Both the position numbers and the translations under genes were made by a program. From Limnanthes douglasii subsp. nivea (lineage: Eukaryota > Streptophyta > Magnoliopsida > Brassicales > Limnanthaceae), in NCBI GenBank assembly GCA_036936605.1, contig JAUPFV010000002.1, positions 255,461,305-255,525,304 on the forward strand: a DNA stretch of 64,000 bases. The letters run 5' to 3'. Positions within the stretch are counted from its first letter, which is position 1; the number at the start of each line of letters is the position of its first letter. Below, in pieces: positions 41,760-52,841 of this stretch. The notes under the pieces were generated by a model. That model was not told the origin of the DNA. It was given only the letters and a program-made list of their open reading frames with translations, and ran no database searches.

Positions 41760-43660
41760 TAGAGACAAACGTCTAAAACCTTAGATATTTCAAGTCCGTC
41801 TTCAGAATTTACCCATGGATGGATCTTGAGATGCAGGTGGTACCTATAGTAGTTAACAAAGTAGTCACGGTTAGAGAAGAGTCTGATTAGTTGATGGAAG
41901 CTCAACCACATCATAAAAATGAAGATAAGTAGGATCAATTGATCCTATAAGATCATCGTGACCGACTACGGAAGGAAGTCGATGTGTTGAAAAAAAATAA
42001 TGAAGATTTTAACAAGAAAGTTCCGCTCGAAAGTCCAAAAGCTTAAGGAATAAAAGGGCTCCAAAAGAGAAGATATTGAGTCCGATGTTTTACAAAACCG
42101 GGAAAAATTCCGAAGAGGTCGATTGAACAAAAGCTACCATTATTTGAAAAATAAACAAAGGACAAGGTATCGCTACTATCCTTTAGAGGCTAGTGAGTTT
42201 TTTATATTCGATTCTGAGGGAATTGTTTCCCCGAATAAGGATCATGATCATAAAATAAGAATAAATTATAGTGGTAAGCATTATTCTAAGAGACACACCA
42301 TACGACACAAAAACCCAAAGCGAGAGTAAAAACAATCACATGATTCTTCGAATAAATAAGAGCCTCTAAAATGATATAATAGAGTGGTAGCTCAGGGAAC
42401 GATCAAACAATAGCCAACCATTTTACTGATTCAGGAAAGTCCAGCTTTATAAGAAGGGGGTTCGGGGAACCAGAGTTTTTACTACCAAAGAAATAGTTAG
42501 TTTTTGGTTAAGTACAAGCATGGTCTTTATGAAATAACTAATGATGGCCCCCAGTATATTAAATGACATAATTGGAGGTATCATCTACTATTTGTATAAA
42601 TTATCTCCCGTGATTTACCGAAATGGTTTGATATATCCATGATGGGAAAGTTCTATGGCAATAGAGATCCAAACAACTATCTAGAATATTTTAAAAACTT
42701 TATGATGAATTTTGACGATGATAAATTTTTGTGTCGTGGTTTCTCTCAAACTTTCAAATATAGTTCTCTAAAGTGGTACAAGCGAATTTTATAAAAAGAC
42801 AATTATATGTTCTGGAATATATTTTGACGATAGTTTTTTAGAAGTAAAGTAATACGGGGGAACATATATCCGATAATCTAGTGCCGCCAATTTGTTGGGG
42901 AGAGCTCAAAAGATTACACCAAACATTTTGTTCTTACAAAGAATAAACTGGATTATTATGAGCAAGTGGTTGTTAGTTCTTTTGGACAAGGGCTTCTCTC
43001 TAGAGATCTGACTGATGAGATAACCAGAAAAAAGCCTTAACATTCAGAGCTCTATTACCCTAGTTTTAAAAGAAAATCAAAATGGAGAATTTAAAAAAAT
43101 TAAAACTGATACATTTACAAAGACATGCTCCACAGTCTTCTACCACAGATTATGAACAACAGGAGGTCCAAAGTTTTCACACTCAGGCAGCCAATAATTT
43201 ATTTCTAAAGAGCATAAATCAGACCATGCCTCGACCTAACGTAAATCAATACCCACAAAGTCAACAATATAGACCCAGAACAAATCGATGGGTCTGACCT
43301 GATAACTATCTTGACCTAACAAATAACATCACTACTATTTTCAACAAAACGCAGAATTTTGTTTAGTTTAGAAAACCACTTCCAATTCAAAGTCTGAGGG
43401 AAGTATGAAATAACCAGTTTTGCAAGTATAATAATGATATAGGCTATGACACAAGATATTTTATAGCATTGAAACATGAATTCTAAACCTTGATTGAGAA
43501 CGCAAAGTTGACCATTTTTATTAAAGTACAATATGGCGGTCGGTAGTAAGCGCATTGGGCAATTAGTTAGTCCGATGGGATGCAATCAAGGTCGCACCCA
43601 AGCAGGAAAATGCAATCGTCATAGTTGAACCTTATAATGAGCTTAATGTGTATTTTGAGT
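41760..43660 (+). pseudogene. Element D gag remnant
   Basis: Decayed plus-strand gag. About 42120-42330 is the His/Arg-rich N-terminal part. About 42610-42800 reads KFYGNRDPNNYLEYFKNF then MMNFDDDKFLCRGFSQTFK, the gag core. 42870-43060 covers the following helical part and 43080-43310 the Gln-rich linker (QYPQSQQYRPRTNRWV). The zinc-knuckle region near 43420-43480 still shows NDIGYDTRYF-like residues with Cys lost. Multiple stops. Confidence 0.8.
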
Positions 43661-43679
43661 ATCTGGACTCTGATCCTAA

Positions 43680-44256
43680 CTGAAGGAGTACTATGGTGAT
43701 TGATGAACTCAATAATGAGGGAAGGGTTAAGAGTTTGAGTGAATTCTGTGAACCATTGACTATTTTAAGATGAGATACTATAACGAGAGATTTGGGCTAT
43801 TTGCACAAGAGGCATGTTGTAAGTTTGGCGACTCATTTAGAAGGGAGAATGTCAACCCAACTTTACCAAGATCCGATGTCATTTATTGTTTTTTACGATG
43901 ATGATTTAAGAGACGTTGCTGGACCACATAAGGATGTCATGCTGATCGAAGAAACTACTATAATAACTTAATTTTTGAAGAATCTTGATTGATACGGGCA
44001 GGTCGGAAAATATCATGTTCATGTCCACTTACAAACAAATGGAAAACTCTCATCTCATGCTCTGATCGGATAGAGCAATAGAGGGATTTACTAGGATCAC
44101 TTCCGAAATAATTGGAGAATGTGAAATGGATCTGTTATTAGGTCGAAGATCTTTTAAGAAAAAAATAAGAGTGTTTTTTATATCTATGGATGGACCGACC
44201 TTATAAAACCCAATCAGTGGTTGGTCATGGTTGTCAATAGTATATGTTGTTGCCTC
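43680..44256 (+). pseudogene. Element D protease remnant, cut by element C
   Basis: Reads DDDLRDVAGPHKDV, then LIDTGRSENIMFMSTYKQM (catalytic DTG kept), GECEMDLLLGRRSFKKK and WSWLSIVYVVAS. It stops exactly where element C starts and resumes at 52842 with TIHQYLNCS, matching VASTVHQCLKYA in B. Confidence 0.85.
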
Positions 44257-44634
44257 TGATGAGTCCATACTAATTCACCACTGCTCACTGAGAAAACCGG
44301 ACAGGGGTAATTCGGAAAATGAGTGCCTACTGAACTATCTGGACAAGCCAAAAGTACTAAAACATTAAACACCTTTTGACTAAGCTAGGTGCTAATCAGC
44401 TTATTAAGTAAATGGGTCCTTAAACTTGACTAAATTTCATAACTTGAGCCGAAAGCCCATGGGTCCATAATTAAGGGTATAAATACCCAACTACTTTCAT
44501 TAATGAGGGTAATGAACATTTAATACAATCAGGCAGCTTAAATCTCTCGCTATAAAACACCCAAACATTTAATACCCTTAAAACTCTCCAAAACACTTGA
44601 CAAAATTACCCTTAGCTTAAAATAAACCTCACCA
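44257..44634 (+). repeat. Element C left LTR
   Basis: TGATGAGTCC...CCTCACCA, TATA box at 44478-44485. It is followed by GATTGG, a remnant of the LTR/PBS join, and then directly by aORF sequence. Confidence 0.93.
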
Positions 44635-44640
44635 GATTGG

Positions 44641-45463
44641 AAACTTTAAGAAAGATGACTTTGCTGGCCCCTACCTGCCTCCAAGCTCTTCTAATATGGT
44701 GATACAATGGCAAGTCCTTTACTGTCTCTGGGGAACACGATGTGGTGGCCCATTCTCTTCTGGGTCATATTCAACTAGTACTTAATTGGGAAAGGCAAGT
44801 AAAAAATCAGTATGCCCTCATGAATACCCTCAACACCGACAAATAGACTTTGTCAACTAACCTTCTCAATGCCAATCAGAGCATTGAGGCATTGAAGAAG
44901 GAACTGGAAGAGTTGAAGAAGAACAAGGAAGATCTGTCAACCAAGCTAGTCGCTTCGGAGAATGCTAACACAGAGCAACAACTAATTGCTCTGGTTTAGA
45001 AAAAGATCTCTCCACCTTGAAGGAAGATGTTAAGACTAAAGATGACGCCATCCTGACCTTGTACGGCGACAAGACTTCCCTTGAAGAGGCTGTGTCCAAG
45101 GTAACCAAGGAGAAAGAAGACTTGGTGAGAGAGCAGGACAAAAATATTCAAGCTCGCGTCGATGCATACAGCAACGAAGTGATAGATTCCTTAGAAAAAG
45201 AAGGTATGCCGAATTTAAGTCTGATATGGTTTTTCTTTTCCACCAAACGTTTCCGAAGAGAACGCTTGGTACCTTGTGGCAATACGTTGAGTATGAAGAC
45301 ATCCCATTCCATACGATGGTAGATGGTGATAAGAAGAACTACTCTAGTGGGATTGATGACACTACTGATGAAGGAGAAAAGAACCAGGGAGAGTTCAAGT
45401 GCTGAGCTCAAAAGCCCCAAGAAAAAAGACGATGCAGGAACACCCGAAGGGAATAAGCCCTGA
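44641..45463 (+). pseudogene. Element C aORF C-terminal part, inverted
   Basis: Plus-strand text DDFAGPYLPPSSSN matches EFAGPYVPPSSSN in exon 2 of the element B aORF. It is followed by the coiled coil (ALKKELEELKKNKEDL and LTLYGDKTSLEEAVSKVTKE) and a Lys/Glu-rich end with stop TGA at 45461. Frameshifts occur, for example before 45017 and after 45200. In an intact plus-strand element this gene would be on the minus strand. Confidence 0.85.
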
Positions 45464-45884
45464 GGTTTTTAACTATCTTTTTTGTTTTCTTTATTCTGCA
45501 AACTGTTAAAGTCCTTGGAAGGCCAAGGAATTTTTGTAATCGTGTCCGGTTTGAGTCCGGTTAAACTTTTCTTAAAACTTAAAGTCCTTGGGTGTCCAAG
45601 GCATATTCTGTGTTCTAACATTATTACCCGGTTTTTACCCGGACGGGTTTATCTTACTCAATTTTTGTTATATTTTATACTTTCTTTCAATTTCAATGGC
45701 TAATATTCAAAGAGACCTTATTGATTTTATAAATATTTAAGATGAGAGTGTTTAAAATCGATGATGACATATGTTTAAGGGTCATCATTTAACCAAACTA
45801 ACCCGATCTATCAAGGATCCTTAGTAAATTGAAGACTTGAAAAGAGTTGTAATCAAACTACTCTGAATATTTCAAGAAGGCATC

Positions 45885-45960
45885 ATATTTTATTGAAAAA
45901 AACAGACACCTCATTAAAACCTCCCCGCGCCACCAGGGTAGGAAATAGTATGCCCCATAA
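45885..45960 (-). promoter_or_regulatory. Conserved post-pol motif (element C)
   Basis: Minus strand: GGGGCATACTATTTCC, GGGGAGGTTTTAATGAGGTG, then CAATAAAATATG. It is the clearest version of the post-pol motif shared with A, B and D. Confidence 0.5.
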
Positions 45961-46001
45961 TATTTACATGGACTTTGAACAAGTAAATATTTTCACAACT
46001 T

Positions 46002-48879
46002 TTATTCCAGATATAACCGGAGGTTTTCAATATTCCAAGGGTGCTTTAAGATTCTTCCATCTTTGCCTTGAAGCCTATATGTTCTAGGCTTAAGTTTTTT
46101 GGAGACCTCATAAGGTCCCTCCCAGTTCAGAGCTAGCTTGCCAAACTGCTTCTCCTTAGTATACAAGAAAACGTTTCTCAAAACTTTATCCCCTGATTGA
46201 AAATCCCTTCTTTTGATTTTGGAAGCAAATCTGCTCTTCATCAGGCCTTGGTAATGGGTGGTTCTGAGATGAGCCTTAACCCTTCTCTCTTCTATCAAGT
46301 CCAACTGACTTCTGATTGCTATCTCATTGGCCTGTTTAGAATAATTGTGGACTCTATTTGATGGAAGTGTTGCTTCTATAGGAGAAATTGCATCCATCCC
46401 ATACACCAAGGAAAAATCAGATTCTTGTGTAGCAGCTCCAGGAGTAGTCCGATATGCCCACAACACTTCTTGACAATAGCTTGGCCACTTCCCTGCAGCC
46501 CCATCTAAATTCCTCTTTAAACCGGACAAGATGGTCGTGTTTTCCACTTTAACTTGACCCTTGTCTTGTCGGTGGAAAGGAGAAGAAAAGAAATGTTGAA
46601 TGCCCCGGGAGGCACATAAATTCTCCATATTCTTGTTACCAAATTGTGGCCCATTATCTGTGGTTATCTTTTGTGGAACCCCAAATCTGCAACATATGTT
46701 AAATAAGATAAATTTGATAACATCTTTCGAAGTAGTTCCTGCCAGTGGGGCCGCTTCTATCCATTTTGAAAATAATCAATGGCCACGATAATAATTCTGC
46801 ACCCTCCGGATGCCATTGGTAGAGGCCCACCTAAATCCAGCCGCCAACGGGCAAAAAGCACTGGCTCAGAAATCGATTCCCTATGAACAGTTGGAATACG
46901 AATTTCATTACCATATCTTTGGCATGGGTCACATTTCTTCACCAACTCCTTGGCATATGCCATTATGGATGGTCAATAGTATCCGGCCAACAGAACCCTC
47001 CGGGTTAAAGCTCTATAGCCACAGTGTGTAGATCTCTCTCCATCATGCAGTTCGGATAACACAATTTGGGACTCTTCAACCCCTAAACAATTTAGGAGAG
47101 GTATACTAAACGACTTCTTATAAAGGACCTCTCTTATGATTAAGAACCCACAAGTGTTATGCTTTATTTTCGTTGCCATAGCCTTCTCCGGAGGTAAAAT
47201 CCCATCAGAGATGTATTGAAGAAGGGGAAATCTCCAGTCTTTGGGTTGAACTACTTGTACGCTTAAACTCTCTTCGTCTTCTTTTCTCTGATTTGGTTGT
47301 ATGGATGGGCATTCTTGTACATAATACATGGGTAGGATTCAGAGTATGCTATGGTTGCTAAAGAGTCTACCAAAAAATCGGCAACAAATTGAGCTTTGAT
47401 TGCAGTTCGTGGGGAAAATTCAATATCATAGTCACCCAATTATACTGACGATTTGGCAATCCTGCTTGATATGTCTGCCTTCTGAAGAACATTCTTCAAA
47501 GGAAAAGACGTCCGGACGATGATAGAATGAGACTGAAAATACGGCCTCATTTTCCTGGCAGGGATCACCAAGGCTTATGTCAGTTTTTCAAGCTTTAGGT
47601 ACCTCTTTTCAGCATCCATGAGACTCTTGTTGATGTATTACACCGGATGAGGATAATTGTCCACCTCTCTTACCAGTACAACACTTATAGCACATTCATA
47701 CACAGCTAAGTATATGCACAGTGTCTTCCTGTCAACAAGTTTGAAAAGGGTTTTGGGGGAAGACAAATGCTTTTTATTTCATTAAACTCCTGGTCGCACT
47801 GTGGAGACCAATTGAAGTCTTTAGCACCCTTTAAGGTCTGAAAAAACGGGGCACACTTGTCCGAAGACCTTGAAATAAAACGATTTAATGCAGCCAGCCT
47901 TCCTGTCCATCTTTTCACTTCTTTAACATTTTGAGGAGAGTCCATTTTTAATAAGGCATCGAGCTGGTCCGGATCAGGCTGTATCCCTTTTTCACTAATT
48001 ACATAACCCAAAAAAATTCCGGATCGCACCCCAAACACTCACTTTTCAGGATTGAGTTGTAAATTTACCTTTGCTAAGTTGGCAAAAGTTTCCTGAAGAT
48101 CAGTTAGGTGCAACTCTTCTTCTAAGCTTTTTACCATCATGTCATTAATATATACTTCCACATTTCTCCCAATCTGATCAGCAAACGCTTTGTTCACTAG
48201 CCTCTGATAAGTAGCCCCAACATTTTTCAAACCAAAAGGCATCACCTTATAACAATGGAGACCCCTATCTGTAACAAAGGTAGTGTGTTCATGGTCCTTC
48301 AGATCCACCTGTATCTGGTTATAACCGGAGAAGGCATCCATGAAGGATAATAACTTGTTCCCGGATGTGGAGTCTACCAACTGATCTATCCGGGGGACTG
48401 GATAGATATCTTTTGGGCAAGCTCTGTTGACGTCAGTAAAGTCGATACACATATGCCATTTCCCATTATTTTTCTTTACATACATTGGGTTGGCTGTCCA
48501 TAAAGGATATTGAGACTCCTTTATGTGACCCATCTTGGTAAGTCGGTCAACTTCTTGAACTATGACATCAGCTTTCTCCTTAGAATATTTTCGCCTTCTT
48601 TGCACAACGGGCGCAACATCTCTTCGGATGAACAGCTTATGTGATATAACACTTGTAGGTACTCCGGTCACATCAGGAATGCACCAAGCAAAACATGCTT
48701 GTGGTCTGCCAAAAAAGACAAAAAAGTTTCTTCAATTCTGGCGCCATCTTGGAGCCAACTTTAATGCTCATTCCTTCAACCAGAGAATGGGTTTCAACTT
48801 CTTTGATTGGTATCAAAACACCAGGGGTCTCTCTGGGGTCATCAATTTCACCTTCACCCTCAAAGGGCCCCAACAACTG
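46002..48879 (-). pseudogene. Element C pol remnant, inverted
   Basis: Same domain order as B, broken into several frames. RT at about 48600-48040 has DFTDVNRACPKDIYPVPRID, but the catalytic box reads YINDMM: the first Asp is replaced by Asn (codon at 48144-48146). Native RNase H is damaged (47700-47380). The second RNase H-type region seen in B between about 31300 and 31680 is largely absent (47330-47380). Integrase runs 47329-46002: HDGERSTHCG, CDPCQRYGNEI, then a FHRQDKGQVKVENTT version of the conserved HPQANGQVEV, ending HPWNIENLRLYLE. Not functional. Confidence 0.88.
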
Positions 48880-48882
48880 CTA
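48880..48882 (-). promoter_or_regulatory. Gag-pol UAG (element C)
   Basis: GAU-UAG-CAG-UUG at the same point as in A and B. A secondary in-frame TAA lies ten codons earlier (48913-48915). A weaker five-base stem (UGGGG/CCCCA) can form downstream. Confidence 0.5.
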
Positions 48883-48912
48883 ATCCTCATTAATCCAGAC
48901 TACCCCTAGAGT

Positions 48913-51142
48913 TTAAGGGGAAAGTGCAGTTACATAACATTCCCTTGCTATTTTTTGGCTACTCCAGACAACTCCCACTTGTCCTTGAACTGCATACTTT
49001 AAACATTGGTGAATTGTTGAAACCACAACATGCATCATAGAGAGCCATGATCTCCCAAATATCGCACTGTAACATGTGGGGAAATCCACCACGACGAAAA
49101 GTACCCTGACCATCTTCTTGAATGGGCCTTTGCCCAACAATACTTCCTCCTCAAATTCTCCGATCACATCTGTAGAGCTCCCCGTGAAGCCCATAATGGA
49201 CATGTTCGAACGCTGAATCACTGCTGGATTTTTCATTTGTTTATAAGAACTTAAAAAGAGAATATTGGCTGAGCTGCCAGTGTCAAGCAAAATTCGCCTG
49301 ATGTCGTTGCCCCCAATCGAAGCTCCTATCACCGCAACATCCTCATGAGGCCCAGCTATGTCCCTTAGATCATCTTCATAAAAAAAAATGAAGGGAAAAG
49401 GAGTTTGGGACTGATACGAAGACATGCCTGCCTCCAGCTGTGCACCTAGAGTGTGAACATGCCTCTTTCTTGACGAAGGAGTGGGCGCTGTCATAGTGTC
49501 CCCTCCGAATATTTGTGGGTGACTCGAAAAAACTTATGAGCCCAAACACTGTCTTGGTATGTTCTGTAATAACCCCCTCTTTATTCCGGGTTGGATCAAA
49601 CCTTTCAATGATTACCATAGCCTCGTCTGGAACAGATGTTCCTGCATTGTTCGCTGGGCCAGTCCGGTGAGCAGTGTCAGGCCTGTTTCCACTTCTTCTC
49701 TTGACATAAGCTCTCAGCTTCCCCTTTCAATCAGATTATGCACTGCTTATTTCAAAGCGGTGCAATCCTCGGTGTTGTGGCCAATATCATGATGATATTG
49801 GCAAAAACATGTATTGCGACTTTCCCTAGATGATTGAAGTGCTACCGACTTCCTGAAATGCACCTCATCTTTTGTCTTGTCATAGATGGTTGCCACATTT
49901 TCTTTCAACTCAGCAAACACTCCGGTTGGACCCAAGGTCCTCGTTTATTTCTGGACTGCTGGCTCTGAGCTGGAGCTGGGTGGGATTGAGTTTGTTTGGC
50001 CATATTGGGCCCCTGTCCAGTTTCTTTGGCCTTGTATCCGGATTGGTTCTGGTTTGGAGCAACTGGGGAAAATCTCACCTGCCTGTCAACCCTAGTCTTC
50101 TTTGTTTCATCTACATTTATTTGTTTTCCCACGTGATTTATCAAAGAGGCTACTGTTACCTGCTCAAAGCAATCTCCTAACCCATTTTTTTATTTACGAA
50201 CCGGCTTATATAGTCTTTCAGAGATTAGTTTGGCTCTTGGGCACAATGGATAATAGTATCTTCATTGCCCTTCACCTCTTTAATCATTACAAACTGCCTT
50301 CGGAAGGCCATCCAAAAGGTATCAAAGTTTCTGATACAACCTTGTGGTAAGTTGTTGTACCATTTCAAGGAACTCCCCGTAAAGGACTGAGAGAAGGCTC
50401 TACAGAGAAGTTTGTCATCATCATCATCAAAATTCATCATATTTTTTTTAAACTACTCAAGATGGTTGTCTAGATCTTTGCTCCCATCATACTTTTCCAT
50501 TTTGGTACTGTCAAACCTCTTAGGAAGGTTTCCGGACAGTATTTTGGAGGATAATGGCGACTGCCTCCAATTTCGACCACGACTAAATACCGTGTCTTCA
50601 TTAGGTGTTGGAAAAATACCCGGCTCATCATGGAAAGCAAAAAGATCCATGAGCAGTTGATCCACATGCCTACAACTATGGCTGTGGCTGTGAGATGACC
50701 TTTTTCCCATATGCCTCTTTAATCTCCCATGCCTATCCCTAATTCTTGAATATTTTTTAACCAACTTTTGTTTCTTCTTGGATCTCCCCTCATCAATGCT
50801 GGATGACAAGGACTCCTCAAGCTCATCCTCATTCGAGGAGCTACTAGAGGACTCAGACTCTGAGCTCTCCACTGGTTTGGACCGGTGAGATTTCTTGGAA
50901 CTGAGAAAGGTATTTTTTGTGCTCAAGTGAGTCTTTGCTGATGGGTCATCCTCCCTTGGTTTGTCAGTATGGTGAATGGCTGACGCTTTCGAATTTTCCT
51001 TTAAACCCATCTCTGCCTTTTTAGTGGCCCTCAACGCTTCTATTGCAGCTTTCAACCTGTCTCGTTCTTCGGTCGTGTACTCATTGTTTTCTCCCACCAC
51101 CTCCACCAAAGTTGGTGGCACCGCTTGGTTGTCCGAATTCAT
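48913..51142 (-). pseudogene. Element C gag-protease remnant, inverted
   Basis: It starts at MNSDNQAVPP (51142) like B's gag. Pieces in order: charged N-terminal region and start of the gag core (to 50453, KYDGSKDLDNHLE); gag core (50440-50225, LKWYNNLPQG); linker (50144-49905); zinc knuckle FCQYHHDIGHNTEDC (about 49800); protease LLDTGSSANILF (about 49280). It is broken by several frameshifts and stops. Confidence 0.87.
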
Positions 51143-51194
51143 CCGAACAGGTTTTTCTTGATGGTTTTGAATGCTAGATTCAAGCACCTTTTCC

Positions 51195-51212
51195 TCCCAA
51201 TGTGTTCTCCAA
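51195..51212 (-). other. Displaced, inverted PBS of element C
   Basis: Minus strand TTGGAGAACACATTGGGA, preceded by CACCAAA, matches B's LTR/PBS junction (TTGGCGACCACAGTGGGA) at 15 of 18 bases. It now lies next to aORF exon 1 instead of an LTR, which marks the right inversion junction. Confidence 0.75.
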
Positions 51213-52055
51213 TTTGGTGAATGCTAAGTTTTTCTTGCCCTCTAAGCACTCCGGAAGGTCAGGGTGGGCCACTCCAACCTTCACTTTGCCTTTTCCTTTT
51301 CTAATCAGAGGCAGCATCCCCAGTTTGCCCAGAGGCTTCTGTCTCGAATGAGGCTTCTTCAACACTATTCTCCATCATTTCTTCCATCACTTTGGATGGC
51401 TTATCAGTTGTGGTGGATGGAATAATATCAGCTTCTGGCTCAATGGTCTGTCCGGATGGTTGAGCACCAGTTTCTTCTAAAGGTCTGGTGCCGGTTGAGG
51501 CTCAGCTCCGGAGGATTTGGTGTGAGAAGCCACTTTGGATGCCTCTGATCCGGAGGGCTTATTTGAAGGAGCTCTTATGGAAATCTTCAATCCGGAGGGT
51601 TTATCTTTACTTGACGACTTAGAGACCCCCGACTTGGAGGACTTTGATTGAGAGCCATTCGCTTGGCCTTTCACCAAGCATGTTGTTCGGCGTGTATTGA
51701 TTTTTTCTGGGGACTTTTCGATGTCAAACCCCATGGCTATGAACATAGAGGGTTTCCTAACACTTGAAACAACTTTCTCTTGAGCAATAGAAGGTTGAGA
51801 CTCCTGAACAGAGGAGCCTGATGGCATTGGCAAAAGGTTTGGCTTGAATAGACGTTTAGGGTTTTGACTCTTAGTTGTTGGCGATCCTTGATCAGATTCT
51901 AAAGATGGGTTAACAGACTTGTTGCTTGGAGAGACTGGAAGACCAGCAGCAATGTGTCTCTCTCGTTCAACTTTCTTCGCCTTCTCTAGTTCCAAAAGAT
52001 TCAGCCAACCGCCTTTTACAAGAGCATTTCTCGCTGTGAACATAAAACTATCCAA
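51213..52055 (-). pseudogene. Element C aORF N-terminal part
   Basis: Minus strand; the start is MDSFMFTARNALVKGGW, as in B (the second Met at 52043 aligns with B's start). A Ser/Pro/Lys-rich region follows to about 51477. Then, in other frames, HPDLPECLEGKKNLAFTK matches RPDLPESLEGRVGPCFHK of B. It ends at the inversion junction, so the FNWGLRFPLDP block is lost. Confidence 0.82.
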
Positions 52056-52464
52056 GAAAACATGAAAGCTTTGAAAAACGATCTGTAGAGTAATGAAGAT
52101 GGTGAAATAGTAAAAGAAAGTGATTAATATATATTAGTAAGGGAAAAAGCTACTGATACCTAGGAGAAGACGAAAACATTCAAGCAATGATTGAAAACGG
52201 CGCTGACGTAGGAAGCATTGAATGTAGAGATTACGCTTTAGGCTTAGTGGGAGCGATATTCTAGAGAAAAAAACGGCTGGTAGGTCAAATCAAATGTGAC
52301 ACGTGTCCCACAATCCAAAGAAAAACTTTTAAAATTCTGAGAAGAAATCTGTCCGGATAAGTCTCGAACCAAACACAGGAACGGGCCGGACAACGTTACT
52401 ACTGACTAAAATGATTTTTTTAGTCCTGCCAAAGATCTTTGACAAAACCTAAAAAAGGGGCTAC

Positions 52465-52841
52465 TGATGAGTCCAGACTAATTCACGATTGCTCACTGAG
52501 AAAACCGGACAGGGGTAATTCGGACAATGAGTGCCCACTGAACTATCCAGACAGGACAAAAGTAGTAAAACACTAAACACCTTTTGACTAAGCTAGGTGC
52601 TAATCAGCTTATTAAGTAAATGGGTCCTTAAACTTAACTAGGTTTTATAACTTGACCTGAAAGCCCATAGGTCCATAATTAAGGGTATAAATACCCAACT
52701 ACTTTCATTAATGAGGGTAATGAACATTTAATACAACCAAGCAGCTTAAATCTCTCGCTACAAAACACCCAAACATTTAATACCCTTAAAACTCTCCAAA
52801 ACACTTGACAAATTACCCTTAGCTTAAAATAAACCTCACCA
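52465..52841 (+). repeat. Element C right LTR
   Basis: 377 bp, preceded by the PPT AAAAAAGGGGCTAC (52451-52464). A handful of differences from the left LTR are visible, so it is older than B. TATA word at 52686-52693. Confidence 0.93.

Larger units (their letters stand above)
44257..52841 (+). mobile_element. Element C: Tat-lineage element with inverted interior
   Basis: Two LTRs in plus orientation (378 and 377 bp), target duplication GCCTC (44252-44256 and 52842-52846), and a plus-strand PPT before the right LTR. Gag and pol nevertheless lie on the minus strand. The segment from the PBS through gag, pol and the C-terminal half of the aORF is inverted (about 44641-51212); the N-terminal half of the aORF (51213-52043) keeps its expected minus orientation. 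The middle of the aORF is missing. Coding regions carry many stops. Confidence 0.9.
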
